Shown in pieces: positions 1-14,300 of a DNA stretch of 64,000 bases (the first letter of the stretch is position 1; every line of letters begins with the position of its first letter). The translations under genes and the position numbers were made by a program. Origin of the DNA: Dermatophagoides farinae. Its lineage: Eukaryota; Arthropoda; Arachnida; Sarcoptiformes; Pyroglyphidae. A model generated the notes under the pieces. It was given only the letters and a program-made list of their open reading frames with translations. It searched no databases and was not told where the DNA came from. The stretch spans positions 3,062,001 to 3,126,000 of the forward strand of contig NC_134680.1 in NCBI RefSeq assembly GCF_024713945.1, read 5' to 3'.

Positions 1-429
1 GAGGATTACTGTAATAAGATGATCTGAACATACATTCAACCAATTTGAATCCCGTATCAAAACCATTCATGTCCAATGAACAAGCTTGGAAAGCATTACC
101 ATAACACTCTAAAGCTCCATGTTGACATTGTGGTCCATTCGAATAGATATGAGCATTACCGAATGGAACAAGATCAATGTCTACATATTCACCTAATTGT
201 TGTCGAAGAGGCACAATAGCATTAATGAAATGAGTACGGCAACCGGAGCAAATTGTTTCATAGTATACGCCCACGCTTACACGCTATAAAGTGATTTAAA
301 AACAATGAACGAAAAAAAAATTATTATTATTATTATTATTAATCGAATCAAAGAAATATTGATGATTACATTGCATTCGATGGTCGAAGCAGCGAATAGA
401 ACTGCTAAAACGAAAAATGTGGATTTCAT
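1..429 (-). CDS. GILT-family thiol reductase, paralogue A (partial, 3' part off the window)
   Basis: Gamma-interferon-inducible lysosomal thiol reductase family: secreted or lysosomal enzymes that reduce protein disulfides. Two exons are visible. Exon 1 (370-429) encodes 20 residues starting MKSTFFVLAVLFAAST, a signal peptide. Exon 2 (283 down to the window edge) follows an 86-nt GT-AG intron joined in phase 0. It starts RVSVGVYYETICSGCR, so the active-site CXXC is CSGC. It continues with VPFGNA and the family signature CQHGALECYGNAFQAC. The gene runs off the left edge, so the C-terminal half is missing here. It lies head-to-tail with a second GILT gene at 983-1739, which suggests a tandem cluster. 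The family call is firm; exon 1 is inferred from phase and signal-peptide character. Confidence 0.88.
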
Positions 430-982
430 TTTTGTTGTTGTTGTTCTTGAGTTACTTATGTGTATGTTGAATTGAATGTATCGATCGATTTGATATCTAA
501 TTCGTCATTTGTTCTGCCATTTTTATATGGATTTTTTAAAAATAATTTTAAGTATTTTGTGCTCATAAAAATCACAAGATATGCCCATAATAATTTCGAA
601 ATAGCTATTGATAGTTATTAAATAGATTGTTGCCAATGAAAAATTTATTGATTCTACATTCTGATTTTGATGTTGATTATGATGATGATGACCTCAATTA
701 ATTAATTAAAAAAAATTGATAAATCATTTATTGACGATTAATTGATAAATTTTATCAATTAATAGCCAAGTTTATCCGGACACGGAATTCAGTTCTTTAT
801 TTAAATCCGGTTTCAATCATACCATCATTGATCTTGGATTTATATTGGTTTTATTGATGATAAAAAAAATTATTGGTTTTTTTTATTTTTAGAAAATGTT
901 TTTTTTTATTTATTTATTTTATCGATTTATCTATTTATTAATGAAAAATGATTAATTTTGAAAACATTATTATAATTTTTGA
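430..982. other. Intergenic DNA between the two GILT genes
   Basis: AT-rich sequence with ATT and poly-T runs. I see no coding exon or RNA gene. It must contain the promoter of paralogue A and the 3' end of the next GILT gene, but no motif stands out. Confidence 0.5.
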
Positions 983-1739
983 TTAATAAATATTTTTTTG
1001 GCAAGCTGGAACATTTTCATCGGCCAAAAAATTCTCACAAATGTATTCGATTAGATTGGCATGAAAATCAACGTATTTGCCTTCAACAGTTGTCCATGGA
1101 ACATATTCACGATCAGGTACGGAATCCGTTTTCGAACGCATTTCCAATGCTAATTCCCAGCCACGATCACCACTAGCACAGCTATGAATTTTCTGGAAAT
1201 CCATCTGAAGAGATTGAGCACACTAAAAAACAAAATAAAAATAAAATCAATAATTGAATAATAATAATATTAATAGATGATGACATACTTCTTTAGCCGA
1301 AACGGCCGGATTAGCAAAATGAGGTGATTCAAACATGCAAATAGTATATTCATAAAGTTTTTCAAAACCGTATATATCTAATGCACATGCTTGGCATGCA
1401 TTACCATAGCATTCACTATCACCATGTTGACAATAGATACGATGTACTTGTGGATACATTCGTGCATTACCATATGGAACTAATTCTAGATCCATATAAT
1501 CACCGATAGCTTTACGAGCCGGTACAACAACACCAAGAAAATGTTTACGACATGCCGTACAAATTGTTTCGTAATAAACGGATACTTTTACTTTCTACAT
1601 CGATATGGATGAATGAAAATGAAAGAATTTTTGGCAAGAATTTCAAAAAAAAAAAACTTACTTTGGATTCAATCAATTGTGTTGAAAATGTCAACGACAA
1701 CAAAAGACAAAAAGCAGAAAAAAGAAACAATTTCATCAT
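983..1739 (-). CDS. GILT-family thiol reductase, paralogue B (complete)
   Basis: Complete three-exon GILT gene: 1662-1739, 1289-1594 and 983-1222, all joined in phase 0 across GT-AG introns of 67 and 66 nt. It encodes 207 residues. Residues 1-19 or so (MMKLFLFSAFCLLLSLTFS) are a signal peptide. The thioredoxin-like CXXC is CTAC at residues 38-41, followed by LVPYGNA near 64-70. The GILT signature CQHGDSECYGNACQAC is at 81-96. Later cysteines are spaced as in secreted family members. Length is near the family norm (about 200-250). The likely role is reduction of disulfides in lysosomal or extracellular proteins; in arthropods GILT is linked to immunity and digestion, but nothing here shows which. 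Start chosen as the first ATG before the signal peptide. Confidence 0.95.
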
Positions 1740-2130
1740 GAAAATTGGATTTTATCAAATAGTTGGAAAAATAATATCATCCAATCTAATCAATAATTAA
1801 GCTCCAAACACCAAACTGAGTCTTTTAAATCAATAATGCACGATTGATCGATAAAAAATAGATTGATTTTTATCATTAAATTTTAATTGTTGATTAATTA
1901 ATTAGAATAAAATCAAAGTGGTTAAGACATAAAATGACAGAAAAGATATATAGTTGAAAAACAAAAAAGTCACAATCATATACTGATATTATAAATCGAT
2001 GGATTCAAGGTGATTTTTGATGAACACCCGGACAAACGTTATGATGATAATTATAATGCTACCAGGAATTAGAACAATGTTGTTGTTCTCAAATTAAGTG
2101 ATCAATTATTATCGATGATGATAAATGATT
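1740..2130. other. Intergenic DNA between GILT-B and LSD1
   Basis: About 390 bp of AT-rich DNA holding the GILT-B upstream region and the LSD1 3' flank, since both genes read leftwards. No gene seen. Confidence 0.5.
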
Positions 2131-4661
2131 TCATTTTTTCAAGTATGTTATTCCTAGAAAATGATTGGCAATTTTGGCCGCTTCACGTAATCCAGATAAT
2201 AATGCTCCGTGTACAGTGGACGGATAATTACGTATAGTATGTTCCCCAGCAAAAAATAGCCGTGGTATTAATGGATCGGCTGCATTATTACTTGGATGTA
2301 GTACCGGTTCGGCAAGATAATCAAAATCATCACCGGTAGCACCACGAGCTACATATGAATATGATCCTTGTGACCATGGATCCGATTTCCAACGTGTTAC
2401 AAAATAACTTTTCAATATAGGTAATTGGCCAAACATTTCTATTAGAATGGATAGACATTTCGATTTAATTTGTTCATCATTCATTTGTTCTAGATCATCG
2501 GCTGCTTCGCCAGCAATGAATGCAACCAATACTGGCTGTTGTCGTTGTACAGATGTGAATAGGAATAGTTCACCACGATTTTTTGTCGTTGTCGAAACAT
2601 TTCCAAATAAATGTGTATTCAGATCCCAGAAAATCTTTTCGAAAACAAGGACAACTTTGTTAAGGTTACCAAAACCTAAACGATTGATAGCTTGACATTT
2701 ATAATCAGGTAATGGTGGTTTGAATTGAACCCAATTCAATGAATTTGTTTCAGTTCTTTGTGTCGTATTGACTGCATTTTTTAATACACCCAATGGTAAT
2801 GTACAAAGGACAGCATCGACTGTATAGCTGCTGGTAGATAGTAGTGATTTTTTATTCTGATTCTTATCCAATTTTTCAACATTTACCACTTGAATTTCAG
2901 CACCAGTCGGCGTTAACGTGATCGATTGAACCATTTGATTTAATTTGATCTCAAAATCGGCACCATCATTAGCCAGTGATAAAGCTACTTGATTTTGACC
3001 ATCTTTAGCATACATTTGTGGTCCAGCAAAGGCATAATCATCATCCATATCCCAATGTTGTAATGATAGATTATTCAATGAGGTACCAGTAGCAAATTCA
3101 AGATTTGCAAAATGCCAATCAAGAATCCGACGGTCAACAGCCGATAGATATTCGATTGGTGTAGTTTTCGTTTTTGATTCCAGATCTTTCAAACGTTTCT
3201 CAAGATGGTCACATTTTTGTTTCGTTGCTTTATACAATTCGATGGCACGATTTAAATCATAACGGTTTACACGAAATGCATATTCCTGTTTAGGATTACG
3301 GGCAATTTTACTTTGTAAAGCTTCACGATGTTTATCATATAATTCTTCTATAGTCATTTCTAATTCTTTCAATGTATCTAAACTTTTCGATAGAATATCC
3401 TGACAAAAGTAGATATCATTCAAATGTTTTAGATGTTCTTGACGAACTTGACGTTCATGTAGTTCAATTATGATGGCTAAACCATCACCTAACGATAATG
3501 GACGATCTAAACCATCAGCACCGGTAGTTAAATTTTTCTCTTTAACCATATCGGATGTACTTTCCAGAATCGTATTAAATACATTCTCAAGAACCTCATC
3601 TTTTGATTTATCCACAATAGAATTTTTAAGATATAATGGACATTTCTGGTTGATTGGACGCATTTCTAGATTGATTTGTTTGGCCAACACTCGGATCGGA
3701 TTGCCCAATAAACCGGTTATGACAAACGCGCCGACATCTGCTTTTTGATCATATGTCCATATACGACCACCAAGACGATTACGAGCTTCGAATACGATCA
3801 CATCAAAACCGAAATATTTCAATTGACGTGCAGCAATTAATCCGGCTATACCTGCACCAATTATACCGATTTTTTTCGGTTTAGCCAACACCATCGGTTT
3901 GGATATTTGAAATACACCGAAATTAATATAACCATAACGTTCGAGAAAATGAAAAATTCGTGATATAAAAACCGGATCAGTATTAAATGGTTGTTCAAGA
4001 CGTTGATAAACAATTTCCAGTAATAATTGTTGCTATTTTTTTGACAAAAAAAAAAATGAATAAGAGATATGATTCTCAAACCAAATTTTTCTCTCACCTT
4101 TGGATTAATAAGCCAAAATTTTAAAATACTATTACGAATATGAAGAAAAAGTGGAATTAAACTGGTATTCTCGACAACATCATGAAATGCTTTCATTTCT
4201 TCAGCCGACATTTTATCTGCCCATAATCGTGATTGAAATGCTGCACCTTCAAGTGTAGATAATTCGGCATCATGATCAATGAATTGATCTACATCATCAT
4301 CAATTGATTGTTGCGGTGGTTGCTGTTGTTGCACAATTGACAAATTAAATTGTTGTTGATCTGGCTGATGTTGTTGTGATAATGTTAAAGAATCGCCCGT
4401 TACAGCTGTGGTTGCCGTTACTGGAGCCATCATCATTATAGCACGAATTGGTAAATGATGTGAAGATGATGACACTTGTGAATTGAATTTATCTTCACTC
4501 GTTGCAATTAGAATTTGTGGTTGTTGATTATGACCAACATTGGTTGATACTTGTTGCAGTATTTGATATGACGGCGATGTCGTTAATGATGATGATGATG
4601 ATAATGAAGATGCGGCAATAGCCGATGGTGGTGATGAATTACTATTCATATTAACAATCAT
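2131..4661 (-). CDS. KDM1A: LSD1/KDM1A-type lysine-specific histone demethylase
   Basis: FAD-dependent amine oxidase that removes mono- and dimethyl marks from histone H3K4 in CoREST-type nuclear repressor complexes. Two exons, 4098-4661 and 2131-4032, are joined in phase 0 across a 65-nt GT-AG intron inside the SWIRM domain; together 821 residues (human about 852). Order: Ser/Gln-rich disordered N-terminus (1 to about 130), SWIRM (about 145-232), Rossmann FAD motif GIIGAGIAG (about 243-251), first oxidase lobe, antiparallel coiled-coil tower (about 379-476), second oxidase lobe. The catalytic-lobe marks LDWHFANLEFA, GFGNLNKVV (Lys 647, matching human Lys661), DPWSQGSYSYV and GEHTIRNYPSTVHGALLSG are all present. 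The tower shows it is LSD1 rather than LSD2. Start is the first ATG after an in-frame stop; an upstream non-coding exon is possible. Confidence 0.97.
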
Positions 4662-5379
4662 CAATAAAGAAAAAAAATTTGATTTCGATTACAAAATTGA
4701 TAAATTAAATTTAAATTATAAAAGAATATTTTAAAATAAATTATCTGATTGGAATCCGGTATTTATAAGTTTTTTATTTTTGGCAAAGCATTTTATCAAA
4801 AGTAAGAAGAAATGAAATTAGATTATTCAATTCGAATGACAATGAAAGAAATCCTAGTAGAAAACTAAAAGCAGAATAAAATCAATAGAAAATGGTCGAA
4901 ATATAATTACCGAAATTGGAGAAAATTGCTGTTTATTTTTTGGACACTGACACTGATCCTGGAACATTTGCACTGCACTGGATTGTGTGAGACTGAATTT
5001 AATGAATGAATGAATGGAGAGAGAGAAAGAGAAAACAGTGAGTGGTATAAATAAATATAACACTGTATAAATAACAAAAAACATCATGTAATGGAATTAT
5101 TGACCGGTAGATGACGCCAATTAAATGAATTTTTTTTCAAAAATTCGATTGCTTTCACCCTTTCATCATTAATAATTTATTATTAACTCTTTCGGTTTTT
5201 AGAAATAGAAAATAATTTTATTTTATTTTTATTTTATATTTTATCGCTTTGGCAAAAATGATTGTAATAATAATAAATACAAATTTCTTCAAACAATATA
5301 CAATTATACAAAGATAATGAAGAAAAAAAAACATGGAAGAACTTGGAATTTCAATTGGTTTTTAGATTATCATTTAGAT
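4662..5379. other. Intergenic DNA between LSD1 and out at first
   Basis: AT-rich spacer with LSD1 5' flank and the 3' flank of the next minus-strand gene. Runs of TTTATT near 5219-5240 read as AATAAA on the minus strand and could serve as its poly(A) signal. No other gene seen. Confidence 0.45.
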
Positions 5380-8300
5380 CTAGATCAGTCGATTCTGTTC
5401 ATTCTTTACAAACAGTGATGATGATCGATCCGAATCGATTGTTTTCATTTCATTACCACCATTGATGATAGTATCGAATGCATCCATCGTATCTGTTGAG
5501 GTTGTTGGATCAAAATCCGAAAGACAATGTATGTGATTAGGTACAGCAAAACTGAATTGATAACGTTTACGACATGTGCGTACACCACAACGATATCGTT
5601 GCATATTTTGTGACTGTTGTTGTTGCTGTTGTGGATCCGATTGTTCTGGCTGTTGAATAGGACAATATCGAACACCACAAACATACCATGGTATGAATAT
5701 GTTCAATGAACAATGACATGGTTGTTGTCGATGACGATGATTATTAAACATTGATTTCATCATCATAATCGATGATAAAAGGCCATGTTTATTAGAGGAC
5801 GATTGATTCAAAGATGATTCAGTTTGGTCACCATTCAACATCCAGTTTGATATAATTTGACCACAACGCATCCTTTCCTGATTGACAACAAGTCTGAATT
5901 TCTTTTCCAATTGCTGTTCATGTTCATCATCAGTTGAATTGGTCTGCTTTGAAGATAATTGAGAGCGAGATTTTTGACCATTAGTATTAGCTTGTTGTAA
6001 ATTCCGATTCTGTTGAATTCCATCATTGTCGGTATTCGAATAATTCAACTTTTTGATTGCATTCGAAATGTTTGCAAATGTTCGATGTCCTGTATTGAAG
6101 ATAAAAAAATCAAAGATAATCAATAGATGAAATAGATAGAGCCATTTAATATCATATCGATCGTAAATTGAAGCAAAAAAAAAAATATTCGATTGGTGTT
6201 GACCATCACCATCATAACCAACTTTTTTCTTTTATCGTTCAACGATTTTGATTTGCTTCATTATACATACATTTGAAGCCGTTCACATTTTCCCACTTAC
6301 TCACTCAATCAATTCTTCGGGTCGTTGAATAATAATCGGGAATACATAACATAACATTTGATGAAAGCAAAAAACCATATATTTCTTATTCAATATGTAA
6401 CGACGACGACAACAACAACAACAGAAAGAATGAACACATATACACAAGAATCCAATTCTTCGGTTATTGATTTTTTTTTCTTTCACAATTTCAAATTCTC
6501 AATATTCGAATTGGACACACTCACACATACACACAAAACATAACAATTCTATCCATTCATTCATTTTGTCCATATAGTCAACATAGTGGTCGAATATATT
6601 CGAATTTATTCAATCGAACAATGTGTGTGTGTGTGTCCATGTTATACAGATAGAATAATCAAATTTTGTGATCAAATCAAAACTGATTATTATTATGCGG
6701 GTGAAATTCGAAATAAAGAAAAATTCTTTGGAAAAGAAGAAGAAAAAAAATGAATTGAAATTCAATGTTTTTGGTGGATATTTGACAAATTTCACTGTGA
6801 ATGCTACTACCACTGCTACTACTACTATTGTATTATTCAATTACCGAAAAAAAAGAAGAAAATCAGATAATATTTTGGGCTATTTTTCCTGATTATTTCA
6901 AAAAAAAAAAGAATACACCGAAGATAAAATGTGTGTTTTTTGTGTATGTGTTACAAACCATTTGTATGCATTGCGTATGTTGATGAACAGAGTCGGTGAA
7001 TGTTGAAAAAAAAAATTCATGTGCCCCATACAGGGTAACCGAATTTTTTTTTTTTTTTTTTTTTGACCAAAAAAAACGAAAGAATCTTTCATTTTGAATT
7101 TCAATAATAATAATAATAATAATAATATAAAAACAGAGATTTATTCATTTCATTCCTTTACAAAGCAGCCGAAGCAATCGTGATCGGTGATGAAATTTAT
7201 TCAAATTAGCTATGTATTCACCAACCAACCAACCAACCAACCATTCAGCAAGCCAGTTAGAAAGATTTAGAAATCTTGTGATTGAAAACATAATATAGCT
7301 TAGTGCCTGTTCTATTATTAGTTATAATATAATTCCAAGCAAAAAAAAAAATTCTTCTTCATACTAAAGATGGTCATTAGCCGACTTTCAATTCATTTTC
7401 ATTGAATTCATTCAAGTAACATGACACAATTCTTATCAATTTCCACCAAAAAAAAGAATAATTTGATTTAGTTTTTTATTATATATTGTCGTTTTTTTCA
7501 CATCCAAATCTAGTTCGATAGAGATTTTTTGAGGACGGAAATGGATGCAATGATAGATAGATGGATTGAACGGAAACTTGAAAAATTCCAGAAAATTCAT
7601 TGCCAATTGATTCTTGTGAATTTCTTTTTTTTCTTTCTTTCTCTTGCACTTATTCGTTAGTTAGTTAGTTGGTTTTTTTTGTTTGTTGAACGAAAACAAA
7701 TCGAAAAACAAATACGATTTGACATATGTGTGCGGATAGGATTCATACAATGTGCAAAAAAAAACCTAAAATTGATGTTTTTTCGTATCGAATCAAAATA
7801 ATCTATTTTTTCGAATATTTGCGTGTAACAACCAACGTAAGTAATGATAGTTTCTAAAATATTCAAAAGATGATTCCCCTTCTACAGTATCATGATCCTA
7901 CTCATTTATCTTGTCAATAAAAAAAAAGAAAAAACCAATTTTCTAATCGTGCATATAGTAAGACAGCCAATAGAAAGGAAAAATAAGAAAATAGAAGCAA
8001 AAAATTCCAAAGAATAAAAAAAAAAATATCATACCATCGGTCCAATGACGAAGATCATCATAACTGGCATAAATTCGATGATTATATTGTGACCAATCAT
8101 TATCCTCATTATTATCGTTATTTGCTACACAATTATCCCGAATATGTGGTGATATTATCGTTATTGATGATGGCGATCGTTGACGAAAAATATCACCACC
8201 ACCACCATCATTATTATTATTATTATTACGGTCATTATCGATTATAATCTCTAAATCCATATGATATGATTGTTGGCCACGATCTTCATCCGCATAACGT

Positions 8301-11300
8301 ATGGCTGAAGGATTTTTCTGAAAAATCAAAAATTGGAACGGGAAAAAAAGAAAATAAAAATTAAAATAAATAAAAAATGAAAATTCGAGTGAAAAAAAAA
8401 TCAATCATTTTGAATCATGAAACACGGAAAATAAATGGAAAAAAATTCTATTCATAAAATAAATTATCCGATCCATGAGTCTTATTATCAAGATGATGAT
8501 GATCAAGAAGCATCAAGGGGTTAGATCTCTCATCTCTCTATCTCAAGGGAAAAAGTCTTTTCATTTTTTTTCAATTTCACCTTTTCAATTTTACAAAAAA
8601 AAAAATTCCAACACAACACAAGCTCCAACACAAACAAAAAAGTCACATTCACAAACACACACACACAGTTCCATCATCAAAATGATTGATCAAGTGTTAT
8701 TATCAATATAATAATAAATACCATAGAGAGAAAAAAAAATTTACACCAGAAACCGAATTGTGAACCAAAAAAAAAAAATCCGAGAAAAAAACAATAGACA
8801 ATGAACAAGCATGAAACATGGATAAAAAGTGAATAAATTGATTTATGAATTTCAACCAAAATTCTGATGGCTATTCTTTATATTCAAATTTCTCAAAACA
8901 AAAGAAAACATGTCTCCTCCTCAGACTTATTATATAATATATATTCGCTACCCCCCTGTTTCCAAGATTTATTGTCTTTTTTTTCTGGCTACTGTTTCGT
9001 CTTACTATGCAAAGTGTGTGTACTAAAAAACAACTTTTTGATTTTTTTTTTGTTGAAATTCAATTGAAACACAATTTTTTTTTGGTATCAAATCCAACTT
9101 TGAAAAAGTCATCTGCATTTTTTCATTTCTTACCATCCTATACTATTTATCTGTCTATCGCCGTATTTGAAATCAAATCCATCGATTTGATCGATATCGA
9201 AAGAAAAAAAAATTTGAAAAACGATTATGTGCGATTATATAAACACACACACAGTGCAAAAAAATTCCTCCAAAATCCAACACCCACCATTAGTGTTTGT
9301 CTGTGTGTTTGATGATGATAATATCGTCGTCAATTTATCAAACAAAATAAAAGCCAAAAAAATTTATTTTTTCTTAGTGATAAACACAAACACACACACA
9401 CACATTGATCGAACACAATTATAGGGACAAACGATTTTGGCAACATTCGTAAATGATCAATTTCAATAATAACGTGAATATAGATAACGTGTAAGTCCAT
9501 TTGACAATTGTGATGATAATGATGATGATGGTAGTCATCATATAATAATGATCACATTTTTCCCGTTACAATCACAATCGATCGATTAAGCTACCACCAA
9601 TACCAACAGACATTGATAAAATAAACGGGCTAGTATTATCCGTTGATTCTTTTTGATTCAGAAAAATAATAAGAAACAATAAACAATACCGAAATGAAAT
9701 GCAACAAACAAACAATGACAAAAAGAAAACTAAACGATTAATCGATTTTCGAATAACCATGAAACAAAACGAAAAAAAAAAATAAAACAAAACAGAACGA
9801 AAAAAACATTGTTTTCATTATAAAACAGTGAAAAATTATGGTCATCATCATTGTCATTGTCATTGACTAATCAGGAAAAATTTTTTCGAATCATCCCAAG
9901 TGGTCAACAATTTGTCCGTAATATAGCCATTGTGAATGGAAATTTTTTTTTGTTTTGTTTTCTAATGAAATGAATTATTATTTCAAAGGAAAAGTGAAAA
10001 AAAAATAAACAAATCCATGATAATCCTGTATATTGCTAAATATAGTTATTGTCGTTTTTTTTGCTACATCTCATTGGTGTTCCAACAAAAAAGAAAAACG
10101 AAAAAAATCATAGGAAAATAAGTTATAATCCAAAAATAATAAGGCTACTTAATCATTGGTTCTGTATGGATAGGTTTAGAAGAAGACAAATAATGAGAGA
10201 GTAAGCTTTAATATTACTATATACTATAGTAGTAGTAATAGTGACTTTAACTAAAAAAAAAATTCATGATTTACATATAATAATCGATCGGGGGCGGGGG
10301 TAATCAACATCAATAACATTAAAATGATTGTGCAATATTAAACTATAGGAATGGAAAAAACTTTTGGTATTTTTTTCGGAAAAAGTCCAAAGTCTATTGG
10401 GATTTACACTGGTGCAGATGTCATTTGACAGTCGGACAGCGCGTATTATTTATGTATCGATATTCCTTAAGGGTAAAGTGAAGTTTTATTTTCAGATGAT
10501 CCAGATTCGAAATTCTAATAGAAGCATTGCGAAATTCTCAATTTCTGCAATTGGTTAGATAAGAAAATTGAAAAAAATTATTAATTTTTTCAATTTTCAT
10601 TCGTTCAATAGTTTCTCAATCATTACCAATCGGAGTTTTTTTTGTGGGTTTTTCGTTGTTTGAAAAAAAACAATATTTTTTCCAATAAAGTCCAAGTTAA
10701 TTTGTTACCAGTGTGGCCAATTGATTTTTGTTGTTATCGTTGTCGTCATTGTTATTGTTCCAAATTGAAACTCTGATTCTGATTGAAATTGATTAAATGA
10801 AATGGCTGTATATGTGTGTTTTGTCTGTTTTTTGTCTGAAAGAAAATCGTATTAACGAATGACACATTATTACTCGAAAAATAAAAACATACACATTATA
10901 TTTTCCTGGACAATAACCAATAATAATAACCAACGACAATCTGAAACTATCGTTGGAAATGTTTCTTATGATGATGAGGATGAAGGCACAACACACTAGA
11001 TTCAATTTAACACTTAATTTCCCAATAGAATTTTGTTCTTCGCTGTAGTTGTCGATGAAACAAAGATTGATTGAAACTACAAACAAATAACAACAACAAC
11101 GGACAACGATGAAGAAGGGTTAATGCATCAAATATTTTTTTTTTGCTTCGTTTACTTTTTGATTGCTGCAAATAAAAGGACTGCGAAACAAAAAGTGTTT
11201 TCAGAATTTTTGCAACCATCTTGGGGAAAAGAAATTTCAAAATTCCTAACGAACTAACTAACAAACTAAATTGAACAGAATCCGATCGACAAAATCGGGA

Positions 11301-14300
11301 ATAGAACAAAACAAGGGAAGAAAAATTCTCATTTGGATTGGATGATATAATAAGGTTGTTTCAACAAAAACAAGTGCTCAATCAAATTGATTATTTTTTT
11401 TTTTGCTTGATCACATTGGACAAATGGATTCGATACAAGTCTTGATTCTTGGAAGACATACATCTCTAGTAATACATACACACACGAAAGAAAAACAAAA
11501 TTTTTCCCAGAAAACAAACCGAAAATAGAAAAACAAAAAACAAAAAAATACAATCGAAAATGCCAAAAAAGCGTTAGCAGCAATTAACTAAATTACCAAA
11601 TCAGCCAAAAAATCAAACCCGAAATTTGGCCATAAAATCTTCTACTGCATTCATTTTATTTCATTTCAATCATTAGTTCCAAATGTTTCCCGAGATGGAT
11701 AGGATGAAAGATGTATGATGGTGTTTAAAAGTGAAAATGCAAAGCAACGCGAAAGAAGATGACGAAGAGAAAAAAAAATGGTTGACGAAGCGTAAATCCA
11801 TCATTATAACCACAAAGCAAAACTACAGAAAACAAAATCACGAAAGGCAATCATCATCATCACATGACATCATCGCTAATGAAATATCTCATCATCATCA
11901 TCGTACTACATACTTATACGAATCTTATATAAATTTCCAGTGTGTACATACAACAAGAAAAAAAATGGAGAAACAACGAATCACACATTAGATACAGAGA
12001 ATTGAGTAAAAAAACATTTCAAATTCTAGGGCCATATTTAAACACATATACAATCATCATCAGATACATGTATGAACAGTAAATTAAATTAACACTTTTC
12101 TATGTGCAAACATATAAGATTAACATTTTTTTTTTTCGTAACAAAATGCGTCTGTTTTTTGCCACCGTAACAATCGTTGAGGCCAATATATCTCAATCTT
12201 TTCCATTTCTCTTTCTAACTCTCGATGTGCTTGAATGTTTTTCTTTTTTGGAAATTTAAAAGAAAAATTTAATCAGTCTCAGAATTTCAATCTCAGTTTT
12301 ATCTCTCTCCCTGTGTGTGTGTGTGTTTGCAATATCTAGCAGGACGCGTCTATCTATTTAATCACTTGAGAAAAATAAACAAAGAGAGAATCGTATAAAT
12401 GTAACGAAAATGTTAATGTAGTTAAATTCTAAAATGCTAAATGTGAATTTAGAAAGAAGAAAATGACACTTTTTATGCATTCAAAAAAATTTGTTTTCCA
12501 AATTAAATTGTTGGATTCTTTTGAAAAAAAAGTTTAAAGAAATGTCTAGATTTCTAGGAAACATCAACATCAACATTCATTCAAGTTTTTGACAAGAATG
12601 CAAAAAAATAATCCTTAAGACTAAAAATAAAGATTATTCAAGTAAAATAATAGAATCCAAGTACAGAAAGGAAATTGTAGGAAAAAAATTTCTTATTTGA
12701 GAATTTCTGAATTAAACATACCTGTGAAAGGCGTGACATAAGCTGTGGTGATACAAAACCAGCATCCATATGGCCATCATCATCATAATCATCATCGTCA
12801 TTACCATCATTATCGTCATCGATACTGGAATCAACATTATGATGATGTTGATGATCGCCACCACCACCACCATCATCATCATCATCAACATGGTTATAAC
12901 CACCACCACCACCATCAATATCATCATCTTCACCTGCATCGTTTGGCCGTCGTTGTTGCTGTTGTGGAATATTATGATGATGATCATCATCATTAGTAGC
13001 ATCGGCATCAGTATTCATCGACATCGAATGTATCGTTTTTAATGGTGATAATCTGGTTATAAAACAGAATAATTGGACCTTTTGTTCATGTAGATCTTGT
13101 TCACCAAGCCGTGCTATACGAAACAATTGTATATTCTTTTTTTGTGTTCGAATTTATTTTTGTTTTTCGTTTTCCATTTCCAATTCGTTTTCGTTTTTTG
13201 GTTCATTAAATTTCGGATTGAGTATTGTCGTTCGTTCATTTATTCGGCCATAACAATAAATGTATGAGGGTCCATGAATCACATATTTGGAAAAGAAAAA
13301 ACAATTGTCAAATGAAAAAACGAGAAAGAAGAAAAGAATCAAAAAAAATTAGAGTTAATTCAATTGAATCGACAATTCGAATAACAATAACAAAAAGAAA
13401 ACAATCGACAATATCGATAGAATCGATATCCGAATCAGAAATAGTTTTATCTCTAAAATCTAATGAATATTGTAGAATTTATATTTAGAAATAAAATTGA
13501 GTTGTATGTTGAGAGAGAAAAAGAATCGTTAGCTGTTAATTTCATTATTATGGTTAAATATAGTAACAAAAAACTGAAACAAATTTTTTTTTGTTTACAA
13601 GAATGACACAATGAAAGGCAATTCATGTTCTGATTTTTTTTTCTTTCACAATTTTTCCCTTTTTTTTGACTATATTCTTTCTGGTATTCAGTTCACTACA
13701 GTTTATTCTGTGATGACCGCATATGATGAAAATGAAATCAAAATCAAAATAAAAAGAGAATTAGTGTGATGTTTGAATATGTGTAATAAACAAAACGAAA
13801 CAGAAGAGAAAAACAAAACATTTTGTTGACAGGACTAGGGAATATATTTTTTTTTTTTTTCGTAAAAATCTCGATAAACAACCTGAATAACAGATGTGTT
13901 GGGTGATTGTGTTGTCTGTCGATGACAGCACACAGGTTTTGTTGTTGTTGTTGTTGTTGTTATTATTTGGCTAGGATTTAAGAATAAAAAGATTTCATTC
14001 TCATCGTATACGTTAAACCGGAGAACACATCCACAAGCCAGGATAGGGGATTTTACTCGTTTGTGAAAAAAAACGAAGAAAAATGTTCAAATTTACCTTT
14101 ACTTGACAGCACTGATGTGTTGTTATTGTCAATGTTAAAAATAATAGAATTTAAAAGCTCAGAAATATAAACAGCATCAACAGCAGCAATAGCACCTGAA
14201 ATCCTGACCAACCAAAAAAAAAAAAAAAAATATCTTATTGTAAATAATATTTTCATATCTTGTTTTTCTTTTTCATGTTTGCAAATATTTTTTTCTTTTC

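Noticed and set aside
3861-4032. Reading straight through from LSD1 exon 1 to an early stop
   Set aside because: Only after splicing the 65-nt intron does the SWIRM domain read correctly (LEQPFNTDPVFISR...LERYGYINFG); the unspliced frame is a shadow.
12745-13042. Plus-strand frames rich in His and Ile opposite the oaf second exon
   Set aside because: They are antisense translations of the CAT/ACC repeats that encode the Asp/Gly runs of OAF.
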